Part shown: positions 16,997 through 26,206 of the stretch, in pieces | Numbering within the stretch: the first letter of the stretch is position 1 | How the letters are laid out: every line of letters begins with the position of its first letter | Assembly (NCBI RefSeq): GCF_011752995.1 | Contig: NZ_VWWL01000026.1 | Location: 1 to 64,000 of the forward strand | Direction of reading: 5' to 3' | DNA: 64,000 nt | Origin: Burkholderia sp. Ax-1724 | Lineage (GTDB): Bacteria; Pseudomonadota; Gammaproteobacteria; Burkholderiales; Burkholderiaceae | Position numbers and translations under genes: made by a program | The notes under the pieces: model-generated | Told to the model about the DNA's origin: nothing | What the model saw: the letters and a program-made list of their open reading frames with translations, nothing else | The model's database searches: none

Positions 16997-18118
16997 GTGA
17001 AAAAGACCTGTATCGCTACCGCTCTGGCGCTCGCCGGCTGGGCCGTCGCTCCGCTCGCTCATGCCCAGGCCGAGGAGACTGATCCGGCGCTGGCGCTCGC
17101 CAGCGGTTCGTCCGAGGCAGGTCCCGGCTCGGTCACCCTGTATGGCGTGATCGACGCCAACGTCGAATTTCTGTCGCATGCGGGCAGCAAGGGCGGCTCG
17201 CTGGTGCAGATGAATTCCGGCGGCATCCACAATTCGCGCTTCGGCATTCGCGGGACCGAGCCGCTCGGCGGCGGCAATTCGGTCTGGTTCGTGCTCGAGT
17301 CGGGTTTCAATTCCAACGACGGCTCCTTCGCCAGCGCCAACACGATATTCAACCGCACGGCGGCGGTGGGTCTGTCCAACGACCACTACGGCTCGTTGTC
17401 GTTCGGTCTGCAGTACACCCCGATGTACGACATCCTGCTGCGCTACGATCCGATGATGTTCGCGCAGCAATACACGTGGTTTCCGACCACCGGCTCGCAG
17501 GACAGCTTTGCGTTCCGCGCGCGCAACAACAACTCGGTCAAGTACGTGGGCAGCTTCCGCGGTCTCACCGCGATTGCCGCTTACAGCTTCGGCGGCGACG
17601 CGGCATCGTTCCAGAGCAGCGCGGCCTACGGCGCCGGTCTCGACTACGACGGCGGCTCGTTCGGCGCGGCGGTTGCCTACGATTACCGCAACGGCGCGAT
17701 CAATTCGAGCAACACTTGGACCCGCTCGCGCAACCTGAGCTTCTCGGTTCGCCAGGACATCGGCCGGGCTCGCCTGCTGGCCGGCTACGAACACTATCTG
17801 TACACGCCGACGAAGAGCAGCTCGCAGGTCCAGGCGCTGTGGTGGGGCGGTGTGCGTTATCCGGTGGCGCGTCGCCTGAAACTGACCGCCGCTTACTATT
17901 ACGAGCAGAACAGCGTGCCCGGCACGTCGAATGCGTGGATGGGCGTGCTCAGTACACAATACGCGCTGTCCAAACGCACCTCGCTCTATGCGACGGTCGC
18001 CTACGCGCAGGCCACCCGTTTTGCGGACGGCAGCTATACGCCGGTCGGCACGACCGATAACACCGCCTTTGGCCCGAACCAGACCGGCGTGACGATCGGC
18101 ATGTTCCACAAGTTCTGA
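16997..18118 (+). CDS. Gram-negative porin (Burkholderia OmpC-like trimeric)
   Basis: 373 residues from GTG 16997, preceded by an AAGGAGATC ribosome site. A signal peptide ends AHAQA. The mature barrel opens SVTLYGVIDANVEF, contains NSRFGIRGTEPLGGG and ends in the insertion signal ...GMFHKF with C-terminal Phe. These are diagnostic of the 16-stranded general porins of Burkholderiaceae. An unusual acidic/serine-rich insert follows the signal peptide before the first strand. Divergence from a LysR gene and the following hydrolase/carrier genes suggest uptake of a specific ester or acid. Confidence 0.9.
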   Translation: MKKTCIATALALAGWAVAPLAHAQAEETDPALALASGSSEAGPGSVTLYGVIDANVEFLSHAGSKGGSLVQMNSGGIHNSRFGIRGTEPLGGGNSVWFVLESGFNSNDGSFASANTIFNRTAAVGLSNDHYGSLSFGLQYTPMYDILLRYDPMMFAQQYTWFPTTGSQDSFAFRARNNNSVKYVGSFRGLTAIAAYSFGGDAASFQSSAAYGAGLDYDGGSFGAAVAYDYRNGAINSSNTWTRSRNLSFSVRQDIGRARLLAGYEHYLYTPTKSSSQVQALWWGGVRYPVARRLKLTAAYYYEQNSVPGTSNAWMGVLSTQYALSKRTSLYATVAYAQATRFADGSYTPVGTTDNTAFGPNQTGVTIGMFHKF

Positions 18119-18180
18119 TTTTTTGCTCGTCGTCTGGTGCGTCCTGCCTGTCGCGAGACGCCTCGAAGGAGTTAGCCCGC

Positions 18181-19329
18181 ATGATCCGCGTTCCATTCCA
18201 TCGTCGTTCGCGTCGTCTTTCGCCTCGCCGTTTCGCCGCGTCGATGACGGCAACCGTTGCCGCCGCGGCCGTACTTGCCGGCGCCTACAGCCTGCCTGCC
18301 CGCGCGGTGCTGGCCGACCCGGCTCACGTCTACAACCCGCATCTGCGCCCCGTGTCGCGCATCGCCGACACGCGGATGCCGGTCGACCTACCCGGCACGC
18401 CGGCCGGCCGGGCGGAATTTCCGCTCTATCTGTCGCTCGACTGGAACCAGCCGCAGCCGCAGGTGACGCGAGCCGTGATCGTCATTCACGGCAAGCTGCG
18501 CAACGCCTACACCTATTTCCGCAGCGCGGAGAAGGCGCGCGAGGCGGCGCGGGAGAGCGGCGCGAATGTCGACGGCACGCTGCTGATCGCGCCGCAATTT
18601 CTCGCCACGCTCGATTTCGGCATGCGCGACGAACCCGCCGATCTGCTGCGCTGGGACCAGAACGGCTGGATGGCCGGCGACAACGCCGTGGCTCCGGCGC
18701 CGCTCAGCTCCTATGCGGTGCTCGATGCGATTGTCGAGCGCCTCGCCGACCGCACGCGCTTTCCGAACCTGCGGCACGTGGTCTTCGCCGGCCACTCGGG
18801 CGGCGGCCAGGTGGTGCAGCGCTATGCCGTGGCCGCGCGCGAATCGGGCTTGCTCGCGAAGGAGAACATCGACGTGCGCTATGTGATTTCGAGTCCGTCG
18901 TCGTATGCCTATTTCGATGCCGAGCGGCCCGATGCCGACGGCAAGCCGGCGCCCTTCGGCAACGCGGCGGCCTGTCCCGCGTTCAACGACTGGAAGTACG
19001 GCATGGAAAAGCGTCCCGCCTATCTGAGCGAGCGCACCGCCGCGCAACTCGAAGCGACTTATGCGACGCGGCGCGTCTACTACCTCGTCGGCGGCGACGA
19101 TAACGATCCGCAACAGAAGGCGCTCGACCAGAGCTGTTCGGCCGAGGCCCAGGGGCCTCAGCGCGTCGCGCGCGCCGAAGGGTATTTTCGCTATTTGCAG
19201 ATGCGCCATCCGCAGGGCCTGAACCAGAGCTTCCACGTGGTGCCCGGCGTGGGCCATGACGGCGCGCGCATGCTCGGTTCGGTCTGCGCGTTGGCGGCCA
19301 TCTACGATACGCCGGGGTGCAAGCCATGA
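18181..19329 (+). CDS. Exported alpha/beta hydrolase
   Basis: 382 residues. The N-terminus is basic with twin arginines (RRSRRLSPRRF) followed by a hydrophobic core and ARA-V-like cleavage site, so it is exported, perhaps by Tat. The nucleophile elbow is GHSGGG in VVFAGHSGGGQVVQRYAV. The oxyanion strand is VIVIHGKLRNAYTYF and the likely catalytic His is in PGVGHDGARM. It resembles uncharacterised alpha/beta hydrolases, with a paralogue two genes downstream. It overlaps the MFS gene by 4 nt (ATGA at 19326-19329). It probably hydrolyses an ester in the periplasm before uptake. Confidence 0.8.
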   Translation: MIRVPFHRRSRRLSPRRFAASMTATVAAAAVLAGAYSLPARAVLADPAHVYNPHLRPVSRIADTRMPVDLPGTPAGRAEFPLYLSLDWNQPQPQVTRAVIVIHGKLRNAYTYFRSAEKAREAARESGANVDGTLLIAPQFLATLDFGMRDEPADLLRWDQNGWMAGDNAVAPAPLSSYAVLDAIVERLADRTRFPNLRHVVFAGHSGGGQVVQRYAVAARESGLLAKENIDVRYVISSPSSYAYFDAERPDADGKPAPFGNAAACPAFNDWKYGMEKRPAYLSERTAAQLEATYATRRVYYLVGGDDNDPQQKALDQSCSAEAQGPQRVARAEGYFRYLQMRHPQGLNQSFHVVPGVGHDGARMLGSVCALAAIYDTPGCKP

Positions 19330-20720
19330 GCGCCGCCAGCAATGAAGCCGGCATCGCATCGGCGGGCACGGCGTCGGGCAGCGGCGCCGCACCCATGTCG
19401 CGGGCCATGGTGCGGCGGGCCATCTTCGCGTCGGTGCTCGGCAACGGTCTCGAATGGTTCGACTTCCTGATTTACGGCTATTTCTCGAAGATCATCGCCC
19501 AGGTGTTCTTTCCGACCGGCACCGGCTATCTGTCGCTGATGCTGACCTTCGCCACCTTCGCGATCGGCTTTTGCGTGCGGCCGCTCGGCGGCATCCTGCT
19601 GGGCATGTATGCGGACCGTGTGGGGCGCAGCCGGGCGCTCTCGCTGCTGATTATCTCGATGGCGAGCAGCACCTTGCTGATGGGGCTGACGCCAGGCTAC
19701 GCCCGCATCGGCCTTGCCGCGCCGGCGCTGGTCGTTCTGGCACGCGTGCTGCAGGGGCTTTCGGTGGGCGGCCAGTTCGCGACCGCGTCGGCCATGCTGG
19801 TCGAGTACGCGCCGCCGGGCCGCAAGATGTTCTACGGCAGCTTCAACATGTCGGCCCAGGCGTTTGCGCTGCTGCTGTCTTCGGGGGCCGGCTATCTGTT
19901 GACTTCCTGGCTGAGCCATGAGCAACTGGTGGCATGGGGTTGGCGTGTGCCCTTTCTGTGCGGTGTGCTGGCCGGACCGATCGGTTTCTATATCCGCCAT
20001 CACGTGGCCGAATCGCCGGAGTTCCAGCAGTTGCGCGAGAACGGAGCGCCGCCGCCGCGCGTCTCGTTGCGGCAGTTCTTCCGCAACAACGGCCGCGCCG
20101 CGATTTGCGCGATGGGGGTGATCGCGGTGGGCGCCGCCACCAACTACGTGTGGCATTCGTACCTGGCCGTCTATGTCGAGCGGCAGTTGCATCTGCCGCT
20201 GGCGGTGGCGTTGCGCGGAGCGTTCCTTAGCGGCGTGCTGAACCTGTTCCTGTTTCCGCTGTCCGGGCGACTCGCTGACCGCTACGGCCCCTACCGGCTG
20301 TTCTATCCGGTCACCATCGCGTGGATGCTCTGCGCGTGGCCGCTGTTCGCCTTCGTGGTCTCGGCGCCTTCGGCCGAGCGTTTGCTGTTCGCCCAGATCG
20401 TGTCGACGGTCTTTCTCGCGGCGATGTCGGGCGCGCATCCCGGCATGCTGGCGATGCTCTTCCCGGTGCGCAGCCGCTCGTCCGGCGTGGCGCTGTCGTA
20501 CAACGTCGCGGTCACGCTGTTCGGCGGCCTCGCGCCGCTAACCGTGACCTGGCTCACGCGGCTCACCGGCAGCAGCCTGACGCCCGCGTTCTATCTGATC
20601 TTTGCCGGCTTCGTCTCGCTTGCGCTGGTCTACGGGGCCCGGCGCGGCCCGTACGGCGCCAGGCTCGGCGAACCGGACAGCCTGACCGCTTCGGCGGCCA
20701 AAAGGAGCCCTCCTGCATGA
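19326..20720 (+). CDS. MFS transporter, metabolite:H+ symporter (MHS) type
   Basis: 464 residues with twelve membrane segments. The opening GNGLEWFDFLIYGYFSKIIA and the loop 2-3 motif GMYADRVGRSRAL mark the MHS subfamily (citrate, alpha-ketoglutarate, proline/betaine, shikimate and similar). The start ATG 19326 overlaps the preceding stop, and the TGA overlaps the next ATG, so the trio hydrolase-carrier-hydrolase is tightly coupled. The substrate is most likely an organic acid released by the exported hydrolase. Confidence 0.88.
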   Translation: MSAASNEAGIASAGTASGSGAAPMSRAMVRRAIFASVLGNGLEWFDFLIYGYFSKIIAQVFFPTGTGYLSLMLTFATFAIGFCVRPLGGILLGMYADRVGRSRALSLLIISMASSTLLMGLTPGYARIGLAAPALVVLARVLQGLSVGGQFATASAMLVEYAPPGRKMFYGSFNMSAQAFALLLSSGAGYLLTSWLSHEQLVAWGWRVPFLCGVLAGPIGFYIRHHVAESPEFQQLRENGAPPPRVSLRQFFRNNGRAAICAMGVIAVGAATNYVWHSYLAVYVERQLHLPLAVALRGAFLSGVLNLFLFPLSGRLADRYGPYRLFYPVTIAWMLCAWPLFAFVVSAPSAERLLFAQIVSTVFLAAMSGAHPGMLAMLFPVRSRSSGVALSYNVAVTLFGGLAPLTVTWLTRLTGSSLTPAFYLIFAGFVSLALVYGARRGPYGARLGEPDSLTASAAKRSPPA

Positions 20721-21736
20721 CCGAGTTTTTGTCCGCGAACGACGAGCGCGCGCCCAACGAACGACCTGTTAGCGTCGTCGCTCCCCAGCACCTGACCGTC
20801 GAGGCGAGGGGCGGCAGCGGCACGGTGCCGCTGTTTGCGACCGGCGAATGGAATGCGCCGCAGCCGGGTGTCGAGCGCGCGGTGATTCTGATTCACGGCC
20901 GTTTGCGCAACGCGGATGCGTATTTCCAGCTGGCGCATCGCGCACGGACGCGCGCGGGCCGCAATTCGGTGGACACGCTGCTGATCGTGCCGCAATTCCT
21001 CGCTGCCGCCGACGTCGACGCACACCATCTGCCGGCGTCCACGTTGCGCTGGGAGTGGATCGACTGGATGGGCGGCGGCACGGCGCTGGCGCCAGCCCCG
21101 CTCAGTTCCTTCGACGTACTCGACACGGTGCTGGCCCAACTGGCCGACCCGCGGAAGTTTCCGGACTTGCGCGAAGTCGTGGTTGCCGGCCACTCGGGTG
21201 GCGGCCAGGTGGTACAGCGCTACGCGGTGCTGGTGCGCGGCGACGCGGCCCTCGCCGGGCGCGGCGTGGCGCTGCGCTATGTGATCGCCAATCCGTCGTC
21301 CTATGTGTACTTCGATACGCAGCGCCCGCTCGGCACGAGCTGCTTCGCCCGCTACGACGAGGCGCATTGCGCCGGCTTCAACCGCTGGAAATACGGCCTC
21401 GACGAACTGCCGGCCTATGCCCGCGACGGCAACGCGCTGCCGGATGCCGCCGCGCTGGAAGCCGCCTATGTGCATCGCGACGTGACCTTGCTGCTGGGCG
21501 CTAACGACTGCGATCCGGCACACCCGGCACTGGACCGCTCCTGTGCCGCGCTCGCCCAGGGACCGCATCGCCTCGCGCGCGGCCGCGCCTATACGCGCTA
21601 CATGGGCGAGCGGCACCCGCAGGGTTTCGCTCACCGCACGATCGAGATCGACGGCGCGGGGCACGACGCCGACGCGGTATTCGGCTCGCCTGCCGGGCTG
21701 GCGGCATTGTTTGGGGAACCGGTTCGAGGGGCCTGA
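20717..21736 (+). CDS. Cytoplasmic alpha/beta hydrolase, paralogue of the exported one
   Basis: 339 residues from ATG 20717 (AAAGGAG ribosome site at 20700-20706, overlap ATGA with the carrier). It matches the protein at 18181-19329 along its length: VILIHGRLRNADAYF, TLLIVPQFLA, APLSSFDVLD, VAGHSGGGQVVQRYAVL, NPSSYVYFD and GAGHDADAVFGS. It lacks any signal peptide. The pair therefore offers one enzyme outside and one inside the membrane, with a carrier between. It may cleave a dimeric or conjugated product that enters intact. The exact substrate is not readable. Confidence 0.8.
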   Translation: MTEFLSANDERAPNERPVSVVAPQHLTVEARGGSGTVPLFATGEWNAPQPGVERAVILIHGRLRNADAYFQLAHRARTRAGRNSVDTLLIVPQFLAAADVDAHHLPASTLRWEWIDWMGGGTALAPAPLSSFDVLDTVLAQLADPRKFPDLREVVVAGHSGGGQVVQRYAVLVRGDAALAGRGVALRYVIANPSSYVYFDTQRPLGTSCFARYDEAHCAGFNRWKYGLDELPAYARDGNALPDAAALEAAYVHRDVTLLLGANDCDPAHPALDRSCAALAQGPHRLARGRAYTRYMGERHPQGFAHRTIEIDGAGHDADAVFGSPAGLAALFGEPVRGA

Positions 21737-21745
21737 GGGTCGCTA

Positions 21746-21787
21746 CTTGAGAGGCGCTGCTTGAGAGGCGCTGCTTGAGAGGCGCGG
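21746..21787. repeat. Short tandem repeat, three 14-bp copies
   Basis: CTTGAGAGGCGCTG occurs at 21746-21759, again exactly at 21760-21773, and as CTTGAGAGGCGCGG at 21774-21787, right behind the hydrolase stop. It is probably replication-slippage sequence of no known role. Confidence 0.7.
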
Positions 21788-21889
21788 CGAAGTGCGTGGT
21801 GATGCACATGTCCGAATCCGGCCAGAGTCGTCGCCGCGCTTCCGCTACAGTCGAGTCATGACCGTCCCCGTCAACCCGATTCCGGCGCC

Positions 21890-23242
21890 ATGAACCTTAT
21901 CGAACTCTTTCTGCTTGCGGCAATCTGGGGCGCTTCATTTCTGTTCATGCGCGTCGCGACGCCCGAATTCGGGCCGATTGCCTTGATCGCGCTTCGGGTC
22001 GGCATTGCCGCGCTGGTTTTGATACCGGCATTGCGTGCCGCCGAAGCACGTCAGCAATTTCGTGCGAGATGGTGGCCGTTGTTTATCGTCGGCCTGACCA
22101 ATTCCGCGATTCCGTTTTGCCTGCTTGCTTATTCGACGCTGTATCTGAACGCCGGGCTCGATTCGGTACTGAACGCGACCACACCGCTGTGGGCCGCATT
22201 GATCGCCGCCACGCTGTTCCAGTCTCCGATGATGCGCGGGCAGCTTCCCGGTTTGTTGCTGGGCCTCATCGGCGTCGTGATTCTGGTGTGGGACACGCTC
22301 AGTGCGGGCATCCAGGGCGCCACGCCGGCGATTGCCGCGGCGCTGCTCGCAACCTTGTTCTACGGCTTTGCCGTCAACTACTCCAAACGTCGCCTCGCGG
22401 GTATTCGGCCGCTTGTCGTGGCTTTCGGCAGCCAGTTCTTCGCCTCGATCGTATTGATTCCTCTGGCGCTGCTGTCATGGCCGCGGCATTCGGTCATGCC
22501 GCTGACGTGGCTGTGCGTGGCCGCGCTGGGCATGCTTTGCACGGGCTTTGCCTACGTGCTGTTTTTCCGGCTGGTCGAGCATGTCGGGGCGGCCTATGCG
22601 GCGTCGGTGACGTTTCTGATTCCGCTCTTCGGCGTGGCGTGGGGCGCGTTGTTTCTCGACGAGAAGATTACGCCGAGGATACTCATCGGCTGTGTGATCA
22701 TTCTCGTGGGTACTGCGCTCGCGACAAGGAAGCTTCGGCTGGCTTGGTGCGTAGTACGTAAGCGTGCGTTTCGAGCGTGTCCGGCTGATCGCCCTGGTTC
22801 GCGCGCTCCCGGCGCAATCGCATCGCACTTGCCGTGCGGAGACACCTTCATGTCGGAGCAGAACAACGCGAGTACCTTGAGGCCATTCGCCTATGTCCTC
22901 GCAGTCCAGGACCTCGACCGTAGCGCGGCGTATTTCCGTGACGTGCTCGGCTTTCGCGAGGAATGGGCCGACGCATCCGACTGGCGTCTCGTGTCGAGAG
23001 GGCAGGTGCGGATCATGCTCGGCTCATGTCCAGGCGCGCTAGCGCCGTCCGCGATCGGCGATCACAGCTACTTCGGTTACATGGAAGTCGACGACGTGGA
23101 CGCTCTCCATGAAGAACTCGTGCAAAAAGGCGCGCGTATTCTTCAGCCGCCGATGGACCGTCCGTACGCCATGCGTGAATTCGTCGTCGCGACACCCGAG
23201 GGACACCGCTTCGTGATCGGGCAAACGCTCGCGCGGAATTAG
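21890..23242 (+). CDS. EamA (DMT) transporter fused in frame to a VOC domain
   Basis: A single 450-residue frame. Residues 1-285 are a ten-helix EamA drug/metabolite exporter (AAIWGASFLFMRVATPEFGP; C-terminal GVAWGALFLDEKITPRILIG). After a basic, non-conserved linker of about 35 residues comes a complete VOC protein from residue 321 (FAYVLAVQDLDRSAAYFRDV to TPEGHRFVIGQT). ATG 22850 at the VOC boundary has its own GGAG site, so two proteins may be made: the fusion and a free VOC protein. The simplest explanation is loss of the EamA stop codon. Whether the fusion is functional is open. Confidence 0.75.
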   Translation: MNLIELFLLAAIWGASFLFMRVATPEFGPIALIALRVGIAALVLIPALRAAEARQQFRARWWPLFIVGLTNSAIPFCLLAYSTLYLNAGLDSVLNATTPLWAALIAATLFQSPMMRGQLPGLLLGLIGVVILVWDTLSAGIQGATPAIAAALLATLFYGFAVNYSKRRLAGIRPLVVAFGSQFFASIVLIPLALLSWPRHSVMPLTWLCVAALGMLCTGFAYVLFFRLVEHVGAAYAASVTFLIPLFGVAWGALFLDEKITPRILIGCVIILVGTALATRKLRLAWCVVRKRAFRACPADRPGSRAPGAIASHLPCGDTFMSEQNNASTLRPFAYVLAVQDLDRSAAYFRDVLGFREEWADASDWRLVSRGQVRIMLGSCPGALAPSAIGDHSYFGYMEVDDVDALHEELVQKGARILQPPMDRPYAMREFVVATPEGHRFVIGQTLARN

Positions 23243-23354
23243 ACGCGCGTAAGACGTATCTACGGGTTTCTCCTGGTCTTCGCGGTGTCGATCTCCGCAG
23301 CGCCGGCTCGTCGTGAGAGTATGTTCAACCCCTCTCGTGAAAGGCGAACTCATC

Positions 23355-23801
23355 ATGGCTACCGGAACCGTTAAATTCCATCGCGTCTTGCGCTCGACGC
23401 CCGAACGGATCTATCGCGCGTTTCTCGAACCCGATGCGATAGCGAAGTGGCTTCCACCGTACGGATTCACGTGTCAGGTTCATCACATGGATGCGCGGGT
23501 CGGCGGCACGTACAAGATGTCTTTCCGCAATTTCGGCTCGGGCAACGGCCACTCGTTCGGCGGCGAGTATGTCGAGCTGGTGCCGTTCGAGAAGATTCGC
23601 TACTCCGATCGTTTCGACGATCCGAATCTGCCCGGCGAGATGAACACGACGATTTCGTTGCGGCAGGTGTTGTGCGGCACCGAAGTCAACATCGTGCAGG
23701 AAGGTATTCCCGAGGTTATTCCCACCGAGATGTGCTACCTCGGCTGGCAGGAGTCGCTGGCGCAACTGGCGAAGCTGGTTGAGCCGGAGATTCCTGATTG
23801 A
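23355..23801 (+). CDS. SRPBCC/AHSA1-family protein
   Basis: 148 residues from ATG 23355. The START-like helix-grip fold is recognisable: KFHRVLRSTPERIYRAFLEP, AIAKWLPPYGFTCQVHHMD and GTYKMSFRNFGSGN, then the long C-terminal helix ending GWQESLAQLAKLVEPEI. AHSA1-like proteins in bacteria bind small hydrophobic ligands or act in stress; their substrates are rarely known. It lies 113 bp after the fusion gene and may share its transcript. Confidence 0.82.
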   Translation: MATGTVKFHRVLRSTPERIYRAFLEPDAIAKWLPPYGFTCQVHHMDARVGGTYKMSFRNFGSGNGHSFGGEYVELVPFEKIRYSDRFDDPNLPGEMNTTISLRQVLCGTEVNIVQEGIPEVIPTEMCYLGWQESLAQLAKLVEPEIPD

Positions 23802-24021
23802 TGTTGTCTGCAGGTATCAGGTGCTGTTCTACTGGTCGCGGTAGATGACGCGGTTCTATTTGTTTTCGTCGATAGGCTATATGAGGACTACTGCACTGCT
23901 GTGTCGCGCGGCGGCTTATCGCTAATCGCACAAAGAAGTCTGAAAAATCATCCTGCGCCCATTCCATACCCCTGTGCCTGGCGGCTAATGTGGCTGCCTG
24001 AATAACGACAGGGGTATGTGA

Positions 24022-24312
24022 ATGTCAAATGAGGACTCGAGTGGCGTGAGTGTCGTACTGAGTGCACCTCAACTGGCGGCAGTTCTGGCTCGCCAGTCGA
24101 TCAGCTAGGCGGAGATGCTCTCCAATCGGCTCTGGGGCGGACTTCAGATCGTCGGTGGCGCATTGGAAATGGTCGGGGCGGGAGCGCTATGCGTGCTGCC
24201 GGAGCCGACAATGGCAAGTAAGGCCGGATGTATTGTGTTCGGTGTGCATGATTCAGACACGGCAGCGGCAGGTTTGCGGCAAGCCTGGACTGGTCAGGAT
24301 ACGGCACGCTGA
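24022..24312 (+). pseudogene. Nonsense-mutated N-terminus of a polymorphic-toxin-like protein
   Basis: ATG 24022 starts MSNEDSSGVSVVLSAPQLAA, which runs to an in-frame TAG at 24106-24108. The same frame continues as AEMLSNRLWGGLQIVGGALE and VGAGALCVLPEPTMASKAGC up to TGA 24310-24312. This glycine-rich, amphipathic N-terminal module resembles N-terminal regions of Burkholderia toxin-type proteins that carry a variable toxic tail. Here the stop and the loss of everything downstream make it a remnant. The assignment to a toxin family is from memory of similar sequences and is not certain. Confidence 0.5.
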
Positions 24313-24325
24313 CTCAACGAGGTAC

Positions 24326-24616
24326 GGCGAAGCTGCCTACACAGACCAGCGTGCCGCCCAACTGCAGGACGGAATCAATTCGACCGCGCGCTATGCGTAT
24401 GCCGGCATTGTCGCGGCGACGGCCTTGACCATGATTCCCGAAGTCGATCCGGGCAAGACGCTTTCATTGGGAGTGGGCACCGCCGGCTATCGGGGATATC
24501 AGGCCGTTGCCATTGGCGGAACGGCTCGCATTTCCGAGAGCATCAAGGTCAAGGCCGGCTTTGGCACCAGCGCGGCGGGGACGACAGTTGGCGTGGGGGC
24601 GGCGATGCAGTGGTGA
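24326..24616 (+). pseudogene. C-terminal anchor of a trimeric autotransporter adhesin (YadA-like)
   Basis: In a different frame from the preceding remnant, the sequence reads EAAYTDQRAAQLQDGINSTA, then ALTMIPEVDPGKTLSLGVGT, and ends GTTVGVGAAMQW at TGA 24614-24616. This is the YadA anchor domain: a short coiled-coil neck, four beta-strands and an aromatic C-terminus. Signal peptide, head and stalk are absent, so only the last 96 residues survive. It joins the toxin-like remnant near 24313-24326 and marks a deletion or recombination junction. Confidence 0.75.
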
Positions 24617-25116
24617 GCGGCGTCCATTAATCGGATCACAAGCCAGGCCCGGTGCACCAGTCGACGCGCAGCAAGGGTTGCACGTCGACTGGCGTTGCGA
24701 GTTTTTCCGGGCATCGGCAAGCGTGTCGATTTTTCACGGATTCTTGCGAGCTTGTCTGCGTGAGAGATCGAAGCCGATCGAGGCCGTCAGCAGTGCGTCG
24801 CATTCGGTCGCGGCATGGGCCTGATCTGAGAGAGCCAGGCTCGGTGCAGATCGCCCCTGACGACACATGGCATACCAGTCGAACAGTGAAGGGCATCTAT
24901 GGGGGGCAAGAGACGCTTACTTTTTAACGCAACTAACGGTCAAGCCCGCTATGCGTCAACCTCAAACTTCCCCATCCAACCCCAAGCTTGCAAAGAAGAT
25001 TGCGAAGAAAGCGGGCCCCCCCAGATTGCACAGACCGCGCGCCGACGCGTGCATGCGTCAGCATTCGGGGATACAGCGCACGGTCGCCGTCGAGCCCTCG
25101 CTGGTCCCACGCGCCA
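24617..25116. other. Intergenic region with no gene
   Basis: 500 bases after the adhesin remnant. The frames on both strands are short and lack family-like sequence, ribosome sites or repeats. I see no RNA gene or terminator. It is probably eroded sequence from the same decayed locus. Confidence 0.5.
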
Positions 25117-25929
25117 CTACGCGTAAAACGCCGACGGCACGACCCCGAAGTGCCGTTTGAACATCGCGGCGAACGCACTCTGGCTCGTGTAGCCGTGATT
25201 CATCGCGACTGCGATGATCTTCTCTCCATGAGCGAGGTGCTTCAACGCGAGCAGCAGACGCGCCTGCTGACGCCAGCGTCCGAACGTGATACCGGTTTCG
25301 CGCTGAAACCAGCGCTGAAAAGTCTTCTCCGATACGTCGAGCGTGCGTGCCCATGCGCCGATCGTGCGGTTGTCGTCGGGGGCGGCGAGCAGACTGTCGC
25401 AGACTTCACGCAGCCGACGCTCGGCGGGCCACGGCAAATAAAGCGGCAGCAACGGCACCGCATTCAACTCCGCGAGCAGCAACTGCATCAGATGATCGTC
25501 GCGCGAGCCTGCCGCGTAGTCGAGCGGTATGTCGATCGCCGCGAGAATCAGCTCGCGCAATAGCGGATGCACTTCGACCACGCAACTGCGCGCCGGCAGA
25601 TGCGTGGCCGCGCCCGGCTCGACGAATACCGTGCGCATCTTCACGTCACCGCTCATCTGTACCGAATGGTCGACTTCCGGTTCGAGCCACACGCCGCGCG
25701 TCGGCGGCACGACCCACGAGCCGGTCGCCGATTCGACCTGCATGACGCCTTCGATTGCATACAGCAACTGCGCGCGCCGATGCCGGTGCGCGGCAATCAC
25801 GGTGCCGTGCGGATACCAGGCCGCCATCGCCGAGACCGGCATCGGCGTGCTTTCGAACGGCACGTGAGCGTTGGGCGCGACAGGCGTGTCGGTCGCGCCG
25901 CGCGCATCGGAATGGGTTCGCGTGTTCAT
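25117..25929 (-). CDS. AraC-family regulator with cupin sensor
   Basis: 270 residues from ATG 25929. A longer upstream frame is not protein-like. The N-terminal half is a cupin (IAAHRHRRAQLLYAIEGVMQ, VWLEPEVDHSVQM). The C-terminal 100 residues hold the two helix-turn-helix units (IGAWARTLDVSEKTFQRWFQ and IIAVAMNHGYTSQSAFAAMF) and the RHFGVVPS tail. It diverges from an EamA exporter gene at 26207 and probably controls that exporter in response to a small ligand. Confidence 0.87.
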   Translation of the reverse strand: MNTRTHSDARGATDTPVAPNAHVPFESTPMPVSAMAAWYPHGTVIAAHRHRRAQLLYAIEGVMQVESATGSWVVPPTRGVWLEPEVDHSVQMSGDVKMRTVFVEPGAATHLPARSCVVEVHPLLRELILAAIDIPLDYAAGSRDDHLMQLLLAELNAVPLLPLYLPWPAERRLREVCDSLLAAPDDNRTIGAWARTLDVSEKTFQRWFQRETGITFGRWRQQARLLLALKHLAHGEKIIAVAMNHGYTSQSAFAAMFKRHFGVVPSAFYA

Positions 25930-26206
25930 TCGTGCTGGCAACAGGGTATGGAAACAGGCAGATGGATGCGCGGTCGAGTGCGCTTTCGATCGCCCGCGTG
26001 ATCTCTCATTTGACTGCTTATTTGACCGCTCACTTGACCGTTTCACGACAGGTAAAGACTTTTTGACGTGAGACAGCCGCGAGGCCGCGGGCGCACGATG
26101 GTACTTCACCCTGAAGCCGTGCGCGAGCCGCGTCCACGAGCGATCAACGCACCGCTTCGATCCCGTCTCAACGATATCAATCAACGACATCAAAGCAGAG
26201 CAAGAC

